From contig CBDBEN010000004.1 in NCBI GenBank assembly GCA_965204405.1, forward strand, positions 496,001 through 560,000: a stretch of DNA of 64,000 nt. Reading direction: 5' to 3'. Positions 53,430 to 63,508 of this stretch are shown piece by piece. This DNA comes from JANQPX01 sp965204405. GTDB taxonomy: Bacteria; Pseudomonadota; Alphaproteobacteria; Geminicoccales; Geminicoccaceae. The notes under the pieces are model-generated. The model saw only the letters and a list, made by a program, of their open reading frames with translations. It did no database searches and was not told where the DNA came from. Each line of letters begins with the position of its first letter. Position 1 is the first letter of the stretch. Made by a program: the position numbers and the translations under genes.

Positions 53430-53957
53430 TTACTTGACGGTGATGATACCTTCGAAGTGCTGCAACTCGTCGAAGGACGTGATCTTGTCGATCCGTTTGC
53501 CGCGTTGGCGTTCGAGATCGACGGCTTTTCGAACATCCGGCATCCAATCCTGGTCGACCTGCCAGATCGTCTTGAACAGCGCTTCCGTCGGCGGCGGTTC
53601 CGTTCCCCCGGCCGGCGGGTGATCCAGATTGCCTTGACTCCAAGCGATCTGCCGTTCCGCCGCGAGCCAAAAATGCACCCAAAGAGGCATGTCGACGAGA
53701 ATGATCCAGGTGGCGCGCTGCAAACGGGGCCCAATCGACTCCTGCCGGCCAAGGCCGTCGATCACCCAGCATGATGCCGCCATGGCCTTTTCATGGGCAG
53801 CATCATAGTCCGCCTGCGGCGCGAGTTCCCAACCTGGTCGCCACAACAGACGGTCGACTTCGATATGAGGCACGTCCATCGCCACTGCCATTGTTCGAGC
53901 AAGCATCGACTTGCCGCCCCCGGCATTGCCGATAACGGCAACGCGTTCCTCGGTCAC
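53430..53957 (-). CDS. P-loop kinase-like protein (FlaR/adenylate-kinase-like)
   Basis: 175 residues from a GTG at 53957, 4 bp after the cysS stop; the longer frame overlaps cysS without homology. Walker A is IGNAGGGKSMLARTMA, followed by VPHIEVDRLLWRPGWE, as in DNA topology modulation protein FlaR-type P-loop proteins. WVIDGLGRQ and RATWIILVDMPLW match the same family's Walker B and lid areas. Real function is unknown. It is translationally close to cysS. Confidence 0.85.
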   Translation of the reverse strand: MTEERVAVIGNAGGGKSMLARTMAVAMDVPHIEVDRLLWRPGWELAPQADYDAAHEKAMAASCWVIDGLGRQESIGPRLQRATWIILVDMPLWVHFWLAAERQIAWSQGNLDHPPAGGTEPPPTEALFKTIWQVDQDWMPDVRKAVDLERQRGKRIDKITSFDELQHFEGIITVK

Positions 53958-53961
53958 CCCC

Positions 53962-55338
53962 CTATCCCAGACGCCAGCGCGTTGCTTCGGGACCGTCTTC
54001 CAGAATAACCCCCTCTGCTTCGAGCTGGTCGCGGATGCGGTCCGCCGTCTCGAAATCCTTGGCTGCCCTTGCGGTACGTCTGAGTTCAAGGAGCCGCTCG
54101 ATCTCGTCCGTATCGACATCGGCTGCACCGCTTGCCGAGGTAAGCCATGTCTTCGGCGTACTCTGGAAAAGGCCAAGCAGGGTGCCGGCTGCGAGCATCT
54201 CGGCCTTGAGGCCCGCCCTCACCTGCTCGTCGTCGCTGCTGTTCGCCTGCCTCGACAGTTCGAACAAGGCAGCCTGAGCCTTGGGCGTGTTGAGGTCGTC
54301 CAAAAGAGCTTTCCTGATACTGGCCGGTGCCGGAACGCTTGGGTCCGCCTCATCGGGACCGGGAAGTTTCGACAGTGTCAGATAGAGACGATCGAGGGCG
54401 TGTTTGGCGCGGTTCAGGCCAGCCTCGGTCCAGTTCAGCGGCTTTCGGTAGTGGGCAGAGAGAAGCGCATAGCGGATCGCCTCCCCCGGCATGCTCTTCA
54501 GGAGATCGTGGGGCAGGAGAACATTGCCGATCGACTTGGACATCTTCTGCTCCTCGACATCCAAAAAGCCGTTGTGCAGCCAGATGCGCGCAAGCGGCGC
54601 TCCGTCATGAGCGCAGATCGACTGAGCCAGCTCGTTCTCGTGATGGGGAAACTTCAGATCCTGGCCGCCGGCATGGATGTCGATGGTTTCGCCGAGATGT
54701 TCCTTGATCATGACGGCGCATTCGGTGTGCCATCCCGGCCGGCCGCGGCCATAGGAGCTGTCCCAGCCCGGCTGGTCCGGGGTGGAAGGCTTCCAGAGAA
54801 CGAAATCGGCGGGATCCCGTTTATAGGGCGCAACCTCGACCCGCGCGCCATCGATCATCTCGTCCCGGGAACGCCTGGAAAGCGCGCCATAGCTCGGGCA
54901 TGCCGGCACATGGAACAGCACATGACCATCGGCTTCATACGCCGCGCCCTTCGCGATCAGCCGCTCGATCATCGCGAGCATTTCGTCGACATGACCGGTC
55001 GCCTTCGGCTCGATCGTCGGGGGGAGCACGTTCAGCGCGCCCATGTCGTCGTTATAGGCCTGGGTAAACCGCTCCGTGATGACGTCGATCGGTATATCCT
55101 GCTCGCTCGCCGCCTTGATAATCTTGTCGTCGATATCGGTGATGTTGCGGGCATAGATCACCCCGCCGAATTCCTGGCGAAGCAGCCGGAAGAGGACATC
55201 GAACACCACGGCGGGACGGGCATTGCCGATATGGGCGTAATTGTAAACCGTCGGCCCGCAAACATACATGGTGACCCGGTTGGGATCGATCGGCTGAAAG
55301 GTCTCTTTCTTGCCGCTGAGCGAGTTGAATAGTTTCAT
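53962..55338 (-). CDS. cysS: Cysteinyl-tRNA synthetase
   Basis: 458 residues, normal length. Class I motifs: YNYAHIGNARPAVVFDVLF (HIGH variant HIGN) and KMSKSIGN. The zinc-binding Cys is in YVCGPTVYN, with further ligands in HTECAVM and GGQDLKFPHHENELAQS. It charges tRNA-Cys. Confidence 0.97.
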   Translation of the reverse strand: MKLFNSLSGKKETFQPIDPNRVTMYVCGPTVYNYAHIGNARPAVVFDVLFRLLRQEFGGVIYARNITDIDDKIIKAASEQDIPIDVITERFTQAYNDDMGALNVLPPTIEPKATGHVDEMLAMIERLIAKGAAYEADGHVLFHVPACPSYGALSRRSRDEMIDGARVEVAPYKRDPADFVLWKPSTPDQPGWDSSYGRGRPGWHTECAVMIKEHLGETIDIHAGGQDLKFPHHENELAQSICAHDGAPLARIWLHNGFLDVEEQKMSKSIGNVLLPHDLLKSMPGEAIRYALLSAHYRKPLNWTEAGLNRAKHALDRLYLTLSKLPGPDEADPSVPAPASIRKALLDDLNTPKAQAALFELSRQANSSDDEQVRAGLKAEMLAAGTLLGLFQSTPKTWLTSASGAADVDTDEIERLLELRRTARAAKDFETADRIRDQLEAEGVILEDGPEATRWRLG

Positions 55339-55505
55339 GATCCGGGCTTTTCAGAATGGAGCGATGAGATCGCGTGGGCGTCGATGCGCGCTAACTTCGC
55401 AAGTCCGAAGCATTTGTTCAAGCAGACTTTATCGACGCGCCTATCGTCCGGCGAAGGCGTAAAGCCTGGCCGGTCAACGCGTCCCGAGACGGGGGCTTCC
55501 GCCGT

Positions 55506-56395
55506 TCAGGAAGCCAGGTCTTCGATGGACCTCGGGCGGTTTTTCTTGAAGAGCTGTGCGGTTGATTGATCGGCCAGAATCTCACCATCGGTCTGACAGC
55601 GCGGACAATAATTGCTCTCGCTATCCTGACGGCGGAGCCGCTGAACCAGCGTGCCGCAATCCGGGCAGGGCTCATTGAAGCGCCCATGAACCGCCATGCC
55701 CTGGCGAAACGCCGTGACCTGATCGGGAAAGCCATCGCCGTTCTCGGTGCGCAAACGCTCGACCCAGTCGCTGAGCGTGCTGCAAGTCGCCTGGAACAGG
55801 CGCTCGATTTCGTCGTCCCCGAGCTTGGTGGTCTTGGCCCGCGGCGACAGGCGGGCCCGGTGCAGGATCTCGTCCGAATAGGCATTGCCGATCCCGCTGA
55901 AGAGATGGGGATCGGTCAGGCTGCGCTTGAGTGTGTGGTTCTCCTCGGTTAGCGCCGCCTTGAATGCTTCGAGATCGGCATCAAGCACCTCCAGCCCGCC
56001 GGGGTCATGCTCGGCAAGACCGGCTTCACCCTGGACCACATGAAGCGAGGCTCGTTTTTTCGGGCCGAATTCGGTGAGGGTCAGCGATCCCTTCCGCGAA
56101 ATCGAACGCAGCAAGCGCATGCCGTCCGGCAAGCTTGACACCGCTCTTTCTTCCATTGGAAACGGCCGGCGATCATCAGATGGAAAACCAGCCAGAGATC
56201 TCCCTCGAGGCCGATGGCGATTCGCTTGCCCAGGCGGCGCACCGAGAGCACTTTCTTGCCGATCGCTTCGTCGAGTGAAGGCTCGACGGTGCGCAGGAGA
56301 AAGGGGCTCGCGAGGCGCACTTCGTTGATCGTCTCCCCGACGATATGACTCTCCAGGGCCTCGACATAAATCGTAATATCCGGGAGTTCCGGCAT
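55506..56395 (-). pseudogene. Fpg/Nei-family DNA glycosylase gene with two frameshifts
   Basis: The N-terminal 81 residues (MPELPDITIYVEALESHIVG, with catalytic Pro2 and Glu3) lie in one frame. Homology then moves near 56140 to a second frame (GVKLAGRHALAAFDFAEG) and near 56090 to a third (SLTLTEFGPKKRASLH). The third continues to the end, with the helix-two-turn-helix and a complete C4 zinc finger (CPDCGTLVQRL and NYCPRCQ). Each shift looks like one extra base. Two indels in about 60 bp disable the protein unless they are consensus errors, so the call is a pseudogene pending read inspection. Intact, it would remove oxidised purines or pyrimidines from DNA. Confidence 0.85.
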
Positions 56396-56490
56396 AAGCT
56401 CTCCCCTTCTTGCTTGATTAAAATACGGTCATGGCAGCCTTCGCGACGCCGCCATGCCCAGGGCGTTCCATAAGGATCGATGGTCGTCCG

Positions 56491-57993
56491 TCAGCTCATC
56501 GTCGGAATACTGAAATCGGCACCCGCCTTGATCCCGGTCGGCCAGCGGGTGGTGATCGCCTTTTGCCTGGTATAGAAGCGCACGCCTTCCATCCCATGGA
56601 CATGATGATCACCGAAGAGTGAGCGCTTCCAGCCGCCGAAGCTGTGGAAGGCCATCGGCACCGGGATCGGCACATTCACGCCGACCATGCCGATATTGAC
56701 CTGATGGGCAAAGCTCCTGGCGGCATCACCGTCGCGGGTGAAGATCGCCGTGCCATTGCCGTATTCATGCTCGTTCACGATCTTCACCGCACTCTCGAAG
56801 TCCGGCATGCGGACCACCGAAAGCACCGGGCCGAAGATCTCGTCCTGATAGATGTCCATGTCGGGGGTGACATTGTCGAACAGGCAGCCGCCGATATAGT
56901 AGCCGTTCTCATGGCCCTGATAGCCGTCGAGCTTGAAGTCCCGGCCATCGACCACCAGATCGGCCCCCTCCTCGACACCCCGGTCGACATAGCCGCGCAC
57001 CTTGGCGAGATGCTCCGAGGTGACCAGCGGTCCCATCTCGACACCCGGCTGATTGCCCGGCCCGATCTTGAGCGCTTTCACGCGGGGGGCCAGATCCTCG
57101 ATCAGCTTGTCACCGGCATCGCCGACCGCGACCGCGACCGAAACAGCCATGCAGCGCTCGCCGGCGGATCCATAGGCGGAGCCGATCAGCGCGTCGGTCA
57201 CCTGGGCCGGATCGGCGTCGGGCATGACCACCATGTGGTTCTTGGCCCCGCCCAGCGCTTGGACACGCTTATTGTGGGCCGTGCCGGTGTGGTAGACATA
57301 TTCGGCAATCTTGGTGGAGCCGACGAAGCTCACGGCGGCGATATCGGGATGGGCGAGAATGGAATCGACGGCCTCCTTGTCGCCGTTGACCACATTCAGT
57401 ACGCCGTCCGGCACACCCGCCTCGCTCGCGAGTTCAGCCAAGAGCATCGGGCAAGACGGGTCCTTTTCCGACGGCTTCAGGATGAAGGTGTTGCCGCAGG
57501 CCAAGGCAAGCGGAAACATCCAAAGCGGGATCATCGCAGGGAAATTGAAGGGCGTGATACCGGCGCAGACGCCGACCGGCTGGCGGAACGAAAGAAGATC
57601 GACCCCGGTGCCGACACTGTCGCTGAATTCGCCCTTCAACAGCTGCGGTATGCCGCAGGCAAACTCGACCACCTCCAGTCCGCGCGTAATCGAACCCTTG
57701 GCATCGTCGACCGTCTTGCCATGCTCGGCGCTCACCAGATCGGCAAGCTCATCCATATTGTCCTCGATCAAGCCCTTGAGCTTGAACATGATCCGGGCTC
57801 GGCGAAGCGGCGTATGGGCCGACCAGCCTGGAAGGGCAGTCTTCGCCACTTGAACCGCAGCATCGACCTCAGCCGAACTCGCCAGCGCCACCCGGCCCGA
57901 CACCTCACCGATTGACGGGTTGAAAAGATCGCCGTAACGCCCGCTGGCGCCCGCTGTCTTTGCGCCGTTCAACCAATGCCCGATATCTTTCAT
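56491..57993 (-). CDS. mmsA: CoA-acylating methylmalonate-semialdehyde dehydrogenase
   Basis: 500 residues of the aldehyde dehydrogenase family. The N-terminal HWLNGAKTAGASGRYGDLFN and GITPFNFPAMIPLWMFPLAL are MMSDH-specific. Catalytic Cys is in SAGERCMAVSVAV near residue 285. The enzyme converts methylmalonate or malonate semialdehyde to propionyl- or acetyl-CoA with NAD and CoA. With the upstream omega-transaminase gene on the same strand it completes beta-alanine catabolism. Confidence 0.95.
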   Translation of the reverse strand: MKDIGHWLNGAKTAGASGRYGDLFNPSIGEVSGRVALASSAEVDAAVQVAKTALPGWSAHTPLRRARIMFKLKGLIEDNMDELADLVSAEHGKTVDDAKGSITRGLEVVEFACGIPQLLKGEFSDSVGTGVDLLSFRQPVGVCAGITPFNFPAMIPLWMFPLALACGNTFILKPSEKDPSCPMLLAELASEAGVPDGVLNVVNGDKEAVDSILAHPDIAAVSFVGSTKIAEYVYHTGTAHNKRVQALGGAKNHMVVMPDADPAQVTDALIGSAYGSAGERCMAVSVAVAVGDAGDKLIEDLAPRVKALKIGPGNQPGVEMGPLVTSEHLAKVRGYVDRGVEEGADLVVDGRDFKLDGYQGHENGYYIGGCLFDNVTPDMDIYQDEIFGPVLSVVRMPDFESAVKIVNEHEYGNGTAIFTRDGDAARSFAHQVNIGMVGVNVPIPVPMAFHSFGGWKRSLFGDHHVHGMEGVRFYTRQKAITTRWPTGIKAGADFSIPTMS

Positions 57994-58175
57994 CTAGCCT
58001 TGCCCCGCTTCTCTTCCTGACGTTCTTTCATTGTTTCAGCCTGTTCCACCAAGCGCTTTCGGCACTTGGTCCGGAACCAGATACCGACTTGGCATACGCC
58101 AGGCTGACGACGCCGTCCACCCTCAATATGAAACCGCTATTTCACCTGAAAACCGTGCGAAATACCGTTTCGAAA

Positions 58176-59537
58176 TCAGGCGAATTTTTCCTTGATGACG
58201 TCGGCGACCGTCCCGATCATTTCGTCCAGGTGGACGCGTTCCGAGACCAGAGGCGGCGAGAATGCAATGGTATCGCCGCTCACCCGCGCCATCAGACCGC
58301 GCTCATAGCACTCGATCATGATCTCGAAGGTGCGCTTACCCGGAGCGCCTGCCAATGGCTCCAGCTCGATGGCGCCCATATAGCCGATATTGCGGATGTC
58401 GATCACACCCGGCAGGCCACGCTGCGCATGCAGGGCGTCCTCGAAATACTGAGCATTCTCAGTGACTTTCTCGAAGACCCCCTCGTCTTTGTAAGCTTCG
58501 AGTGTGGCGAGGCCGGCGGCCGCAGCCAGGGGATGAGCTGAATAGGTATAGCCGTGGAACAGCTCGATCATATGTTCGGTCCCAGGCCCGCCCGCGGCAT
58601 CCATCATCGCATCATAGATGAAGTCCCGCGCGATCACCGCCCCCATCGGCACATGCGCTGCCGTCAGCCCCTTCGCATTGGTCATCAGATCCGGCGTAAC
58701 CCCGAAATATTCGGCAGCCGATGCCTTGCCGAGCCGCCCCCAGGCCGTAATCACCTCATCGAAGATCAACAGAATGCCGTGTTTGTCGCAAATCTCCCGA
58801 AGCCGCTCAAGATAGCCTTTGGGCGGCGGGTAGACGCCGATCGACCCTGCAACCGGCTCGACGATCACAGCCGCGATGGTGGACGGGTCGTGAAGCGCCA
58901 CCAGGCGTTCCAGATCATCGGCGAGATGCGCCCCATTGTCCGGCTGACCACGGGTAAAGGCGTTCTGCTCGATATCGAGCGTATGCCTCAGATGATCGAC
59001 GCCGGCGAGCGTCGGTCCGAAGGTCCGCCGGTTGGCCACCATGCCGCCAACGGCGATGCCACCGAAACCGACACCATGATAGCCGCGCTCGCGCCCGATC
59101 AGACGGTAACGCCCGGCATCGCCCTTGGCGCGATGATAAGCGAGCGCAATTTTAAGAGCGGTATCAACAGCTTCCGAGCCCGAGTTGCAGAAAAACACGC
59201 GGTTCAGATCGTCCGGCATCAAGGTACCGACGCGGGAGGCAAGTTCGAAAGCCTGGGAGTGGCTGAATTGGAAAGACGGTGCGAAATCGAGCGTTGCCAC
59301 CGCCTTTTGTACCGCTTCGACGACTTTCGGATGGCAGTGGCCGAGATTGGCGCACCAAAGGCCGGACGAGCTGTCAAGGATCTGGCGGCCGTCATGGGAG
59401 GTGTAATGCATCCCCTTGGCGCTGACCACGATGCGCGGATTGGCCTTGAATTGCCTATTGGGGGTGAAGGGAACCCAGAACGAATCCAGGTCGTTGGGTG
59501 TTCCCGTTCCTAAACCTTCGTCTAAATGATCAACCAT
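58176..59537 (-). CDS. Omega-aminotransferase, beta-alanine-pyruvate type
   Basis: 453 residues from the ATG at 59537 (MVDHLDEGLGTGTPNDLDSF). Class III PLP aminotransferase: FDEVITAWGRLGKASAAEYF has the PLP-binding Asp, and TNAKGLTAAHVPMGAV the Schiff-base Lys. The N-terminal FWVPFTPNRQFKANPRIVVS and GMHYTSHDGRQILDSSSGLW are typical of beta-alanine:pyruvate transaminases. It makes malonate semialdehyde for the mmsA product. The spacing to mmsA is 182 bp, so they may have separate promoters. Confidence 0.92.
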   Translation of the reverse strand: MVDHLDEGLGTGTPNDLDSFWVPFTPNRQFKANPRIVVSAKGMHYTSHDGRQILDSSSGLWCANLGHCHPKVVEAVQKAVATLDFAPSFQFSHSQAFELASRVGTLMPDDLNRVFFCNSGSEAVDTALKIALAYHRAKGDAGRYRLIGRERGYHGVGFGGIAVGGMVANRRTFGPTLAGVDHLRHTLDIEQNAFTRGQPDNGAHLADDLERLVALHDPSTIAAVIVEPVAGSIGVYPPPKGYLERLREICDKHGILLIFDEVITAWGRLGKASAAEYFGVTPDLMTNAKGLTAAHVPMGAVIARDFIYDAMMDAAGGPGTEHMIELFHGYTYSAHPLAAAAGLATLEAYKDEGVFEKVTENAQYFEDALHAQRGLPGVIDIRNIGYMGAIELEPLAGAPGKRTFEIMIECYERGLMARVSGDTIAFSPPLVSERVHLDEMIGTVADVIKEKFA

Positions 59538-59833
59538 CCCCACTCTCCCCAGCTTGCTTACCCGATGGCACACCGATCGGCGCTCATCAGATCCTCTGCA
59601 TCATTCGAGAACGTCACCATACCTGCCCGATCGAAGCTTGGCGAGATCCCGGATTGCACTTTCGAAAGCAAACGCAAAAGGAGATCAAGGAAATTGCAGC
59701 GCACCTTCGCGTCGAGCCGATCGTGAATTCGCCTTAATAAGCGGGACCCATGCATTGACCGAATCGGTGCCACGGCTAGTATCTGGCCTTGCTCAACTCT
59801 TGGATCGCTTTTCAACAAAAAGGCATAGGAACG

Positions 59834-62764
59834 ATGACGAACAGGACCCGGCCCGAGGTGTCCTGCCTGATCGGCGCACTTGTTGCCCTGGGCGGAGCCC
59901 ATAGTGTTCTTGCCGCTGAACAGGAAGGCCATGAAGCCGAACTCCTCAGCTACACGATGCAGCTCACCTTCGACGGACGACGCGCCGGTGAGGGGTATTT
60001 CAACAGCGACGGTACGTCATTGATCTTTCAGAGCGAGCGGGAACCCGACAACCCGTTCTATCAGATCTATCTCATGGATCTGCAAACCGGCGATACCGAG
60101 CGGCTGTCCACCGGTGTCGGCAAGACGACCTGTGCCTGGGTTCATCCCGACAACACCAAGGTGATGTTCGCGTCGACCCATCAGGACCCGGAAGCGGAGG
60201 CCAAGCAGGAAGAGGAGTTCGCCGAACGCGAGAAAGGCGGGCGGCGCTATGCCTGGAGCTTCGATGAGCAATACGACATTTTCGAGCGCGCCATCGACGG
60301 CACCGGCGAGCTGGTCAAATTGACCGATGCGCTCGGCTATGACGCCGAGGGCTCCTACTCCCCCGATGGCAGTGAGATCCTTTTCGCATCCAACCGCCAT
60401 GCCTACAGCGAAACGCTGAACGCCGAGGACCAGGCTCAGTTCGATCGGGACACGTCCTATTTCATGGACCTCTACATCATGAATGCCGATGGCTCGAACG
60501 TGCGCCGCCTGACCGACGCACCAGGCTATGACGGCGGTCCGTTCTTCAGCGCGGATGGTGAAAAAATCGTCTGGCGCCGCTTCGCCGAGGACGGGCACAG
60601 CGCCGAGGTCTTCGTCATGAACCGGGACGGCTCCGATGAACGTCAGATCACCAACCTCGGCGCGATGTCCTGGGCGCCCTATTTTCACCCGTCAGGAGAC
60701 TATATCGTCTTCGCCACCAGCGTTCACGGCTTCGCCAATTTCGAACTCTACATCGTCGACAGCGCGGGTAAAAAAGAACCGGTCAGGGTGACCTCGCACG
60801 AGATGTTCGACAGCCTCCCCGTTTTCTCCCCCGACGGCAGGAAGATAACCTGGGCTTCCTCGCGGACCGCCGACAAGCAGGCCCAGATCTTCATGGCGGA
60901 CTGGAACGATGCCGAAGCACGGCGTCTCCTCGGCCTGAACGAGGCAGCACCTGTCAAGGCAGGCGACCTGCCCCCACTTCCCGACAGCACCGCCGAGATC
61001 TCGCCCGACGATCTTCGCCTCCATGTCGAGGCCCTTGCCAGCGAAGCGATGGAAGGAAGGCTTACCGGCACCAGGGGCGAACAGTTGGCGACGGCCTATG
61101 TCGCCGAGGCTTTCGAACGCCTGGGTCTTGAACCTGCTGGCGATGACGGCAGCTTTTTCCAGCCCTTCGAGTTCACGTCAGGCGTGACGCTCGGCGACAA
61201 TAATCGCTTGTCGATCACGACGCCGGACGAAGAGCCCCAGCTTGACCGGGATTGGCGCCCGCTCGGCCTATCGGCTGAAGGCAAAATCGAGGCGGCGGAA
61301 ATCGTCTTCGCCGGCTACGGTATCGTCGCACCGGCGGACAGCAGCCAGGAGGCCTATGACAGCTTTGGCGATCTCGATGTCGACGGCAAATGGGTGATGA
61401 TCTTTCGGCATCTGCCGCAGGATATCAGCGCCGAGCGACGTCAGCATCTGTATCGCTACGCCGACCTCGGCTACAAGGCAGCGGTGGCGGGCGAACGTGG
61501 TGCTGCAGGCATCATTCTGGTGAGCGGCCCTCGTGCTTCGGTCAAGAGCGAGTTGGTACCGCTTGGCTTCGATGCCGTAAGCGCCGGCTCGGTAATAGGC
61601 GGCATTTCGATCAGCAATGATCTTGCAGCGACCCTGCTCGCAACGATCGACAAGGATCTCACGCAGGTTCAGCGCGATCTGGACGGCGGGGAGCAGGTGC
61701 CGGGCTTTGCCCTTCCGGAAACCAAAATTACTGCCAACATCAACCTGAAGCAGGACATTCAAACCGGACGCAACGTCCTGGCACGCCTTGCAACCAGCAG
61801 CGGTGCCAGCGGCAGCGCCGTCATGGTGGGGGCTCATGTGGACCATCTCGGCCGCGGCGTCGAGGGCAAGTCCCTGGCCCTCGGCAAGGATCAGAACGAG
61901 ATCCACTTCGGCGCCGACGACAATGCATCCGGTGTCGCCGCCATGCTGGAAATTGCCGAGTATATGGCCGGCCTCAAAGAGCAGGGAAAGCTGGAGGCGC
62001 CGCGCGATATCGTCTTCGCCGCCTGGTCCGGCGAGGAGCTCGGCCTCTTGGGATCGTCCCATTTCGTCAATCTGTTCGCTGGCGGGAAGAGGGAGAGCCT
62101 GCAGCCGGAAATCGCGGCTTATCTCAACATGGACATGATCGGACGCTACCGGGAAAGCGTGACACTTCAAGGCGTCGGTTCGAGCCCCTTCTGGCCGGGC
62201 GAGATCGAGCGTCGCAACGTACCGGTTGGGCTTGCAATCAGCACCAGCGAAAATGCTTTCCTGCCCACCGACGCCACGTCGTTCTATCTCAAAGGCGTGC
62301 CGGTCCTGAATGCCTTTACCGGCTCCCATGAGAACTACAGCACTCCCGCAGACACGGCCGATACGCTGAATTATGAAGGGGCTGCTAAGATCGCCAAGTT
62401 CATGGCCCTGGTAACCAGAGCCGTTGCCAAGGCCGAAGACGTGCCGGGCTACGTCAAGCAGGAGCCTGCCGAGCGCAGCGGCCGCCGCCGCACGTCGCAG
62501 ATCTACCTCGGTACGCTGCCTGACTATGCCGCAAGCGACGTCGAAGGCGCTTTGATCAACGGGGTCACCGAAGGCGGGCCGGCCGCCGAGGCGGGGATCG
62601 AAGGTGGGGATCAGATCGTCCAGATTGCCGGCCGCGAGATCGCCAATATTTATGATTATTCCCATGCGCTGGACGGGCTGAAAGCCGGTGAGCCGGTCGA
62701 TGTCGTCGTGCTGCGCTCGGGCAAAAAGCTTACGCTGAAGCTAACCCCATCCTCGCGCGACTGA
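59834..62764 (+). CDS. Secreted M28-family metallopeptidase with TolB-like propeller, PA and PDZ domains
   Basis: 976 residues from the ATG at 59834 (AGGA just upstream), with a signal peptide cleaved near VLA-AEQ. Residues about 35-370 hold PD40-type propeller repeats (YSPDGSEILFAS, FSADGEKIVWRR, FHPSGDYIVFAT, FSPDGRKITWAS). A PA-like insert spans about 450-640. The M28 domain has the zinc ligands in GAHVDHLG, FGADDNASGV, WSGEELGLLG, NMDMIGR and GSHENYSTPAD. A PDZ domain ends the protein (from about residue 890). It is probably a periplasmic or outer aminopeptidase or carboxypeptidase. The fused propeller may select or channel peptides. Confidence 0.9.
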   Translation: MTNRTRPEVSCLIGALVALGGAHSVLAAEQEGHEAELLSYTMQLTFDGRRAGEGYFNSDGTSLIFQSEREPDNPFYQIYLMDLQTGDTERLSTGVGKTTCAWVHPDNTKVMFASTHQDPEAEAKQEEEFAEREKGGRRYAWSFDEQYDIFERAIDGTGELVKLTDALGYDAEGSYSPDGSEILFASNRHAYSETLNAEDQAQFDRDTSYFMDLYIMNADGSNVRRLTDAPGYDGGPFFSADGEKIVWRRFAEDGHSAEVFVMNRDGSDERQITNLGAMSWAPYFHPSGDYIVFATSVHGFANFELYIVDSAGKKEPVRVTSHEMFDSLPVFSPDGRKITWASSRTADKQAQIFMADWNDAEARRLLGLNEAAPVKAGDLPPLPDSTAEISPDDLRLHVEALASEAMEGRLTGTRGEQLATAYVAEAFERLGLEPAGDDGSFFQPFEFTSGVTLGDNNRLSITTPDEEPQLDRDWRPLGLSAEGKIEAAEIVFAGYGIVAPADSSQEAYDSFGDLDVDGKWVMIFRHLPQDISAERRQHLYRYADLGYKAAVAGERGAAGIILVSGPRASVKSELVPLGFDAVSAGSVIGGISISNDLAATLLATIDKDLTQVQRDLDGGEQVPGFALPETKITANINLKQDIQTGRNVLARLATSSGASGSAVMVGAHVDHLGRGVEGKSLALGKDQNEIHFGADDNASGVAAMLEIAEYMAGLKEQGKLEAPRDIVFAAWSGEELGLLGSSHFVNLFAGGKRESLQPEIAAYLNMDMIGRYRESVTLQGVGSSPFWPGEIERRNVPVGLAISTSENAFLPTDATSFYLKGVPVLNAFTGSHENYSTPADTADTLNYEGAAKIAKFMALVTRAVAKAEDVPGYVKQEPAERSGRRRTSQIYLGTLPDYAASDVEGALINGVTEGGPAAEAGIEGGDQIVQIAGREIANIYDYSHALDGLKAGEPVDVVVLRSGKKLTLKLTPSSRD

Positions 62765-62812
62765 GATCGGCGTCGAACGAAACGAAAACGAATTTAAGAG
62801 GGGAGATCGATC

Positions 62813-63319
62813 ATGAAGACCTTGAAGCTGGGTGCTGCGGCTCTTGCCGCATTGACACTCGCTGCCTGTGCCAAGCCGACATCCTATCATCCCGCCGCTC
62901 AGCCGGGCGCGCTCGGTTATACTGAAGAGGAAATCGGCACCGATCAGTATCGGATCAGCTTTGCCGGCAACGGCTTGACCACGCGCAAGACCGTGGATCT
63001 CTATATGCTCTACCGGGCTGCAGAGCTGACCCAGGAGAAAGGGTTCGATTATTTCATTGTCGGGGATCGCACGGATTTCATCGACCCCCAGGGGATTGCC
63101 GGGCGCCAGGACCAGATCAGTTTTGCACGGCGCCAGGAACTGCTGATAGGCAGCGGTATCAGAGCCAGGTTCGGCGAAGAGGTGGTCGATCAATACGGCG
63201 CCAAGATTGACATCCTGATGCAAAAAGGCGAGAAGCCCGACTCAGCAAACGTCTTTAAAGCCGTCGACGTGATCGAGCGTTCCAGACGTGCCATCGTCAG
63301 ACCCGGTGGGACGGCCTGA
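62813..63319 (+). CDS. CC0125/CC1285-type lipoprotein
   Basis: 168 residues with an AGGGGAG site upstream and a lipobox LAAC at residues 17-20. The mature part contains GYTEEEIGTDQYRISFAGNG, then LTTRKTVDLYMLYRAAELT, the pattern of a small lipoprotein family common in alphaproteobacteria. Function unknown. It begins 48 bp after the M28 peptidase gene on the same strand. Confidence 0.85.
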   Translation: MKTLKLGAAALAALTLAACAKPTSYHPAAQPGALGYTEEEIGTDQYRISFAGNGLTTRKTVDLYMLYRAAELTQEKGFDYFIVGDRTDFIDPQGIAGRQDQISFARRQELLIGSGIRARFGEEVVDQYGAKIDILMQKGEKPDSANVFKAVDVIERSRRAIVRPGGTA

Positions 63320-63508
63320 TCCGGAGGCTACTCCGAACATCGGGCACGACAGGCGGATCAACTGCGGGACGTCAGGTAAGCAAGGGCCTGGTCGACCTGT
63401 CGGGCTGTTATCGGCAATCTCTTTGAGGTTTTGCCGAGACAATTCTTGACGGTCTCCCCCATCTTTGTGAGATCCTACCGTCGATGACGCACGGATAGAG
63501 AGGCTGTC

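Noticed and set aside
53911..55332. Long plus-strand open frame antisense to cysS
   Set aside because: cysS is unambiguous on the other strand with HIGN and KMSKS motifs.
61268..62665. Long minus-strand open frame antisense to the M28 peptidase
   Set aside because: The plus strand carries the complete zinc site and PDZ domain; the antisense product has no motifs.
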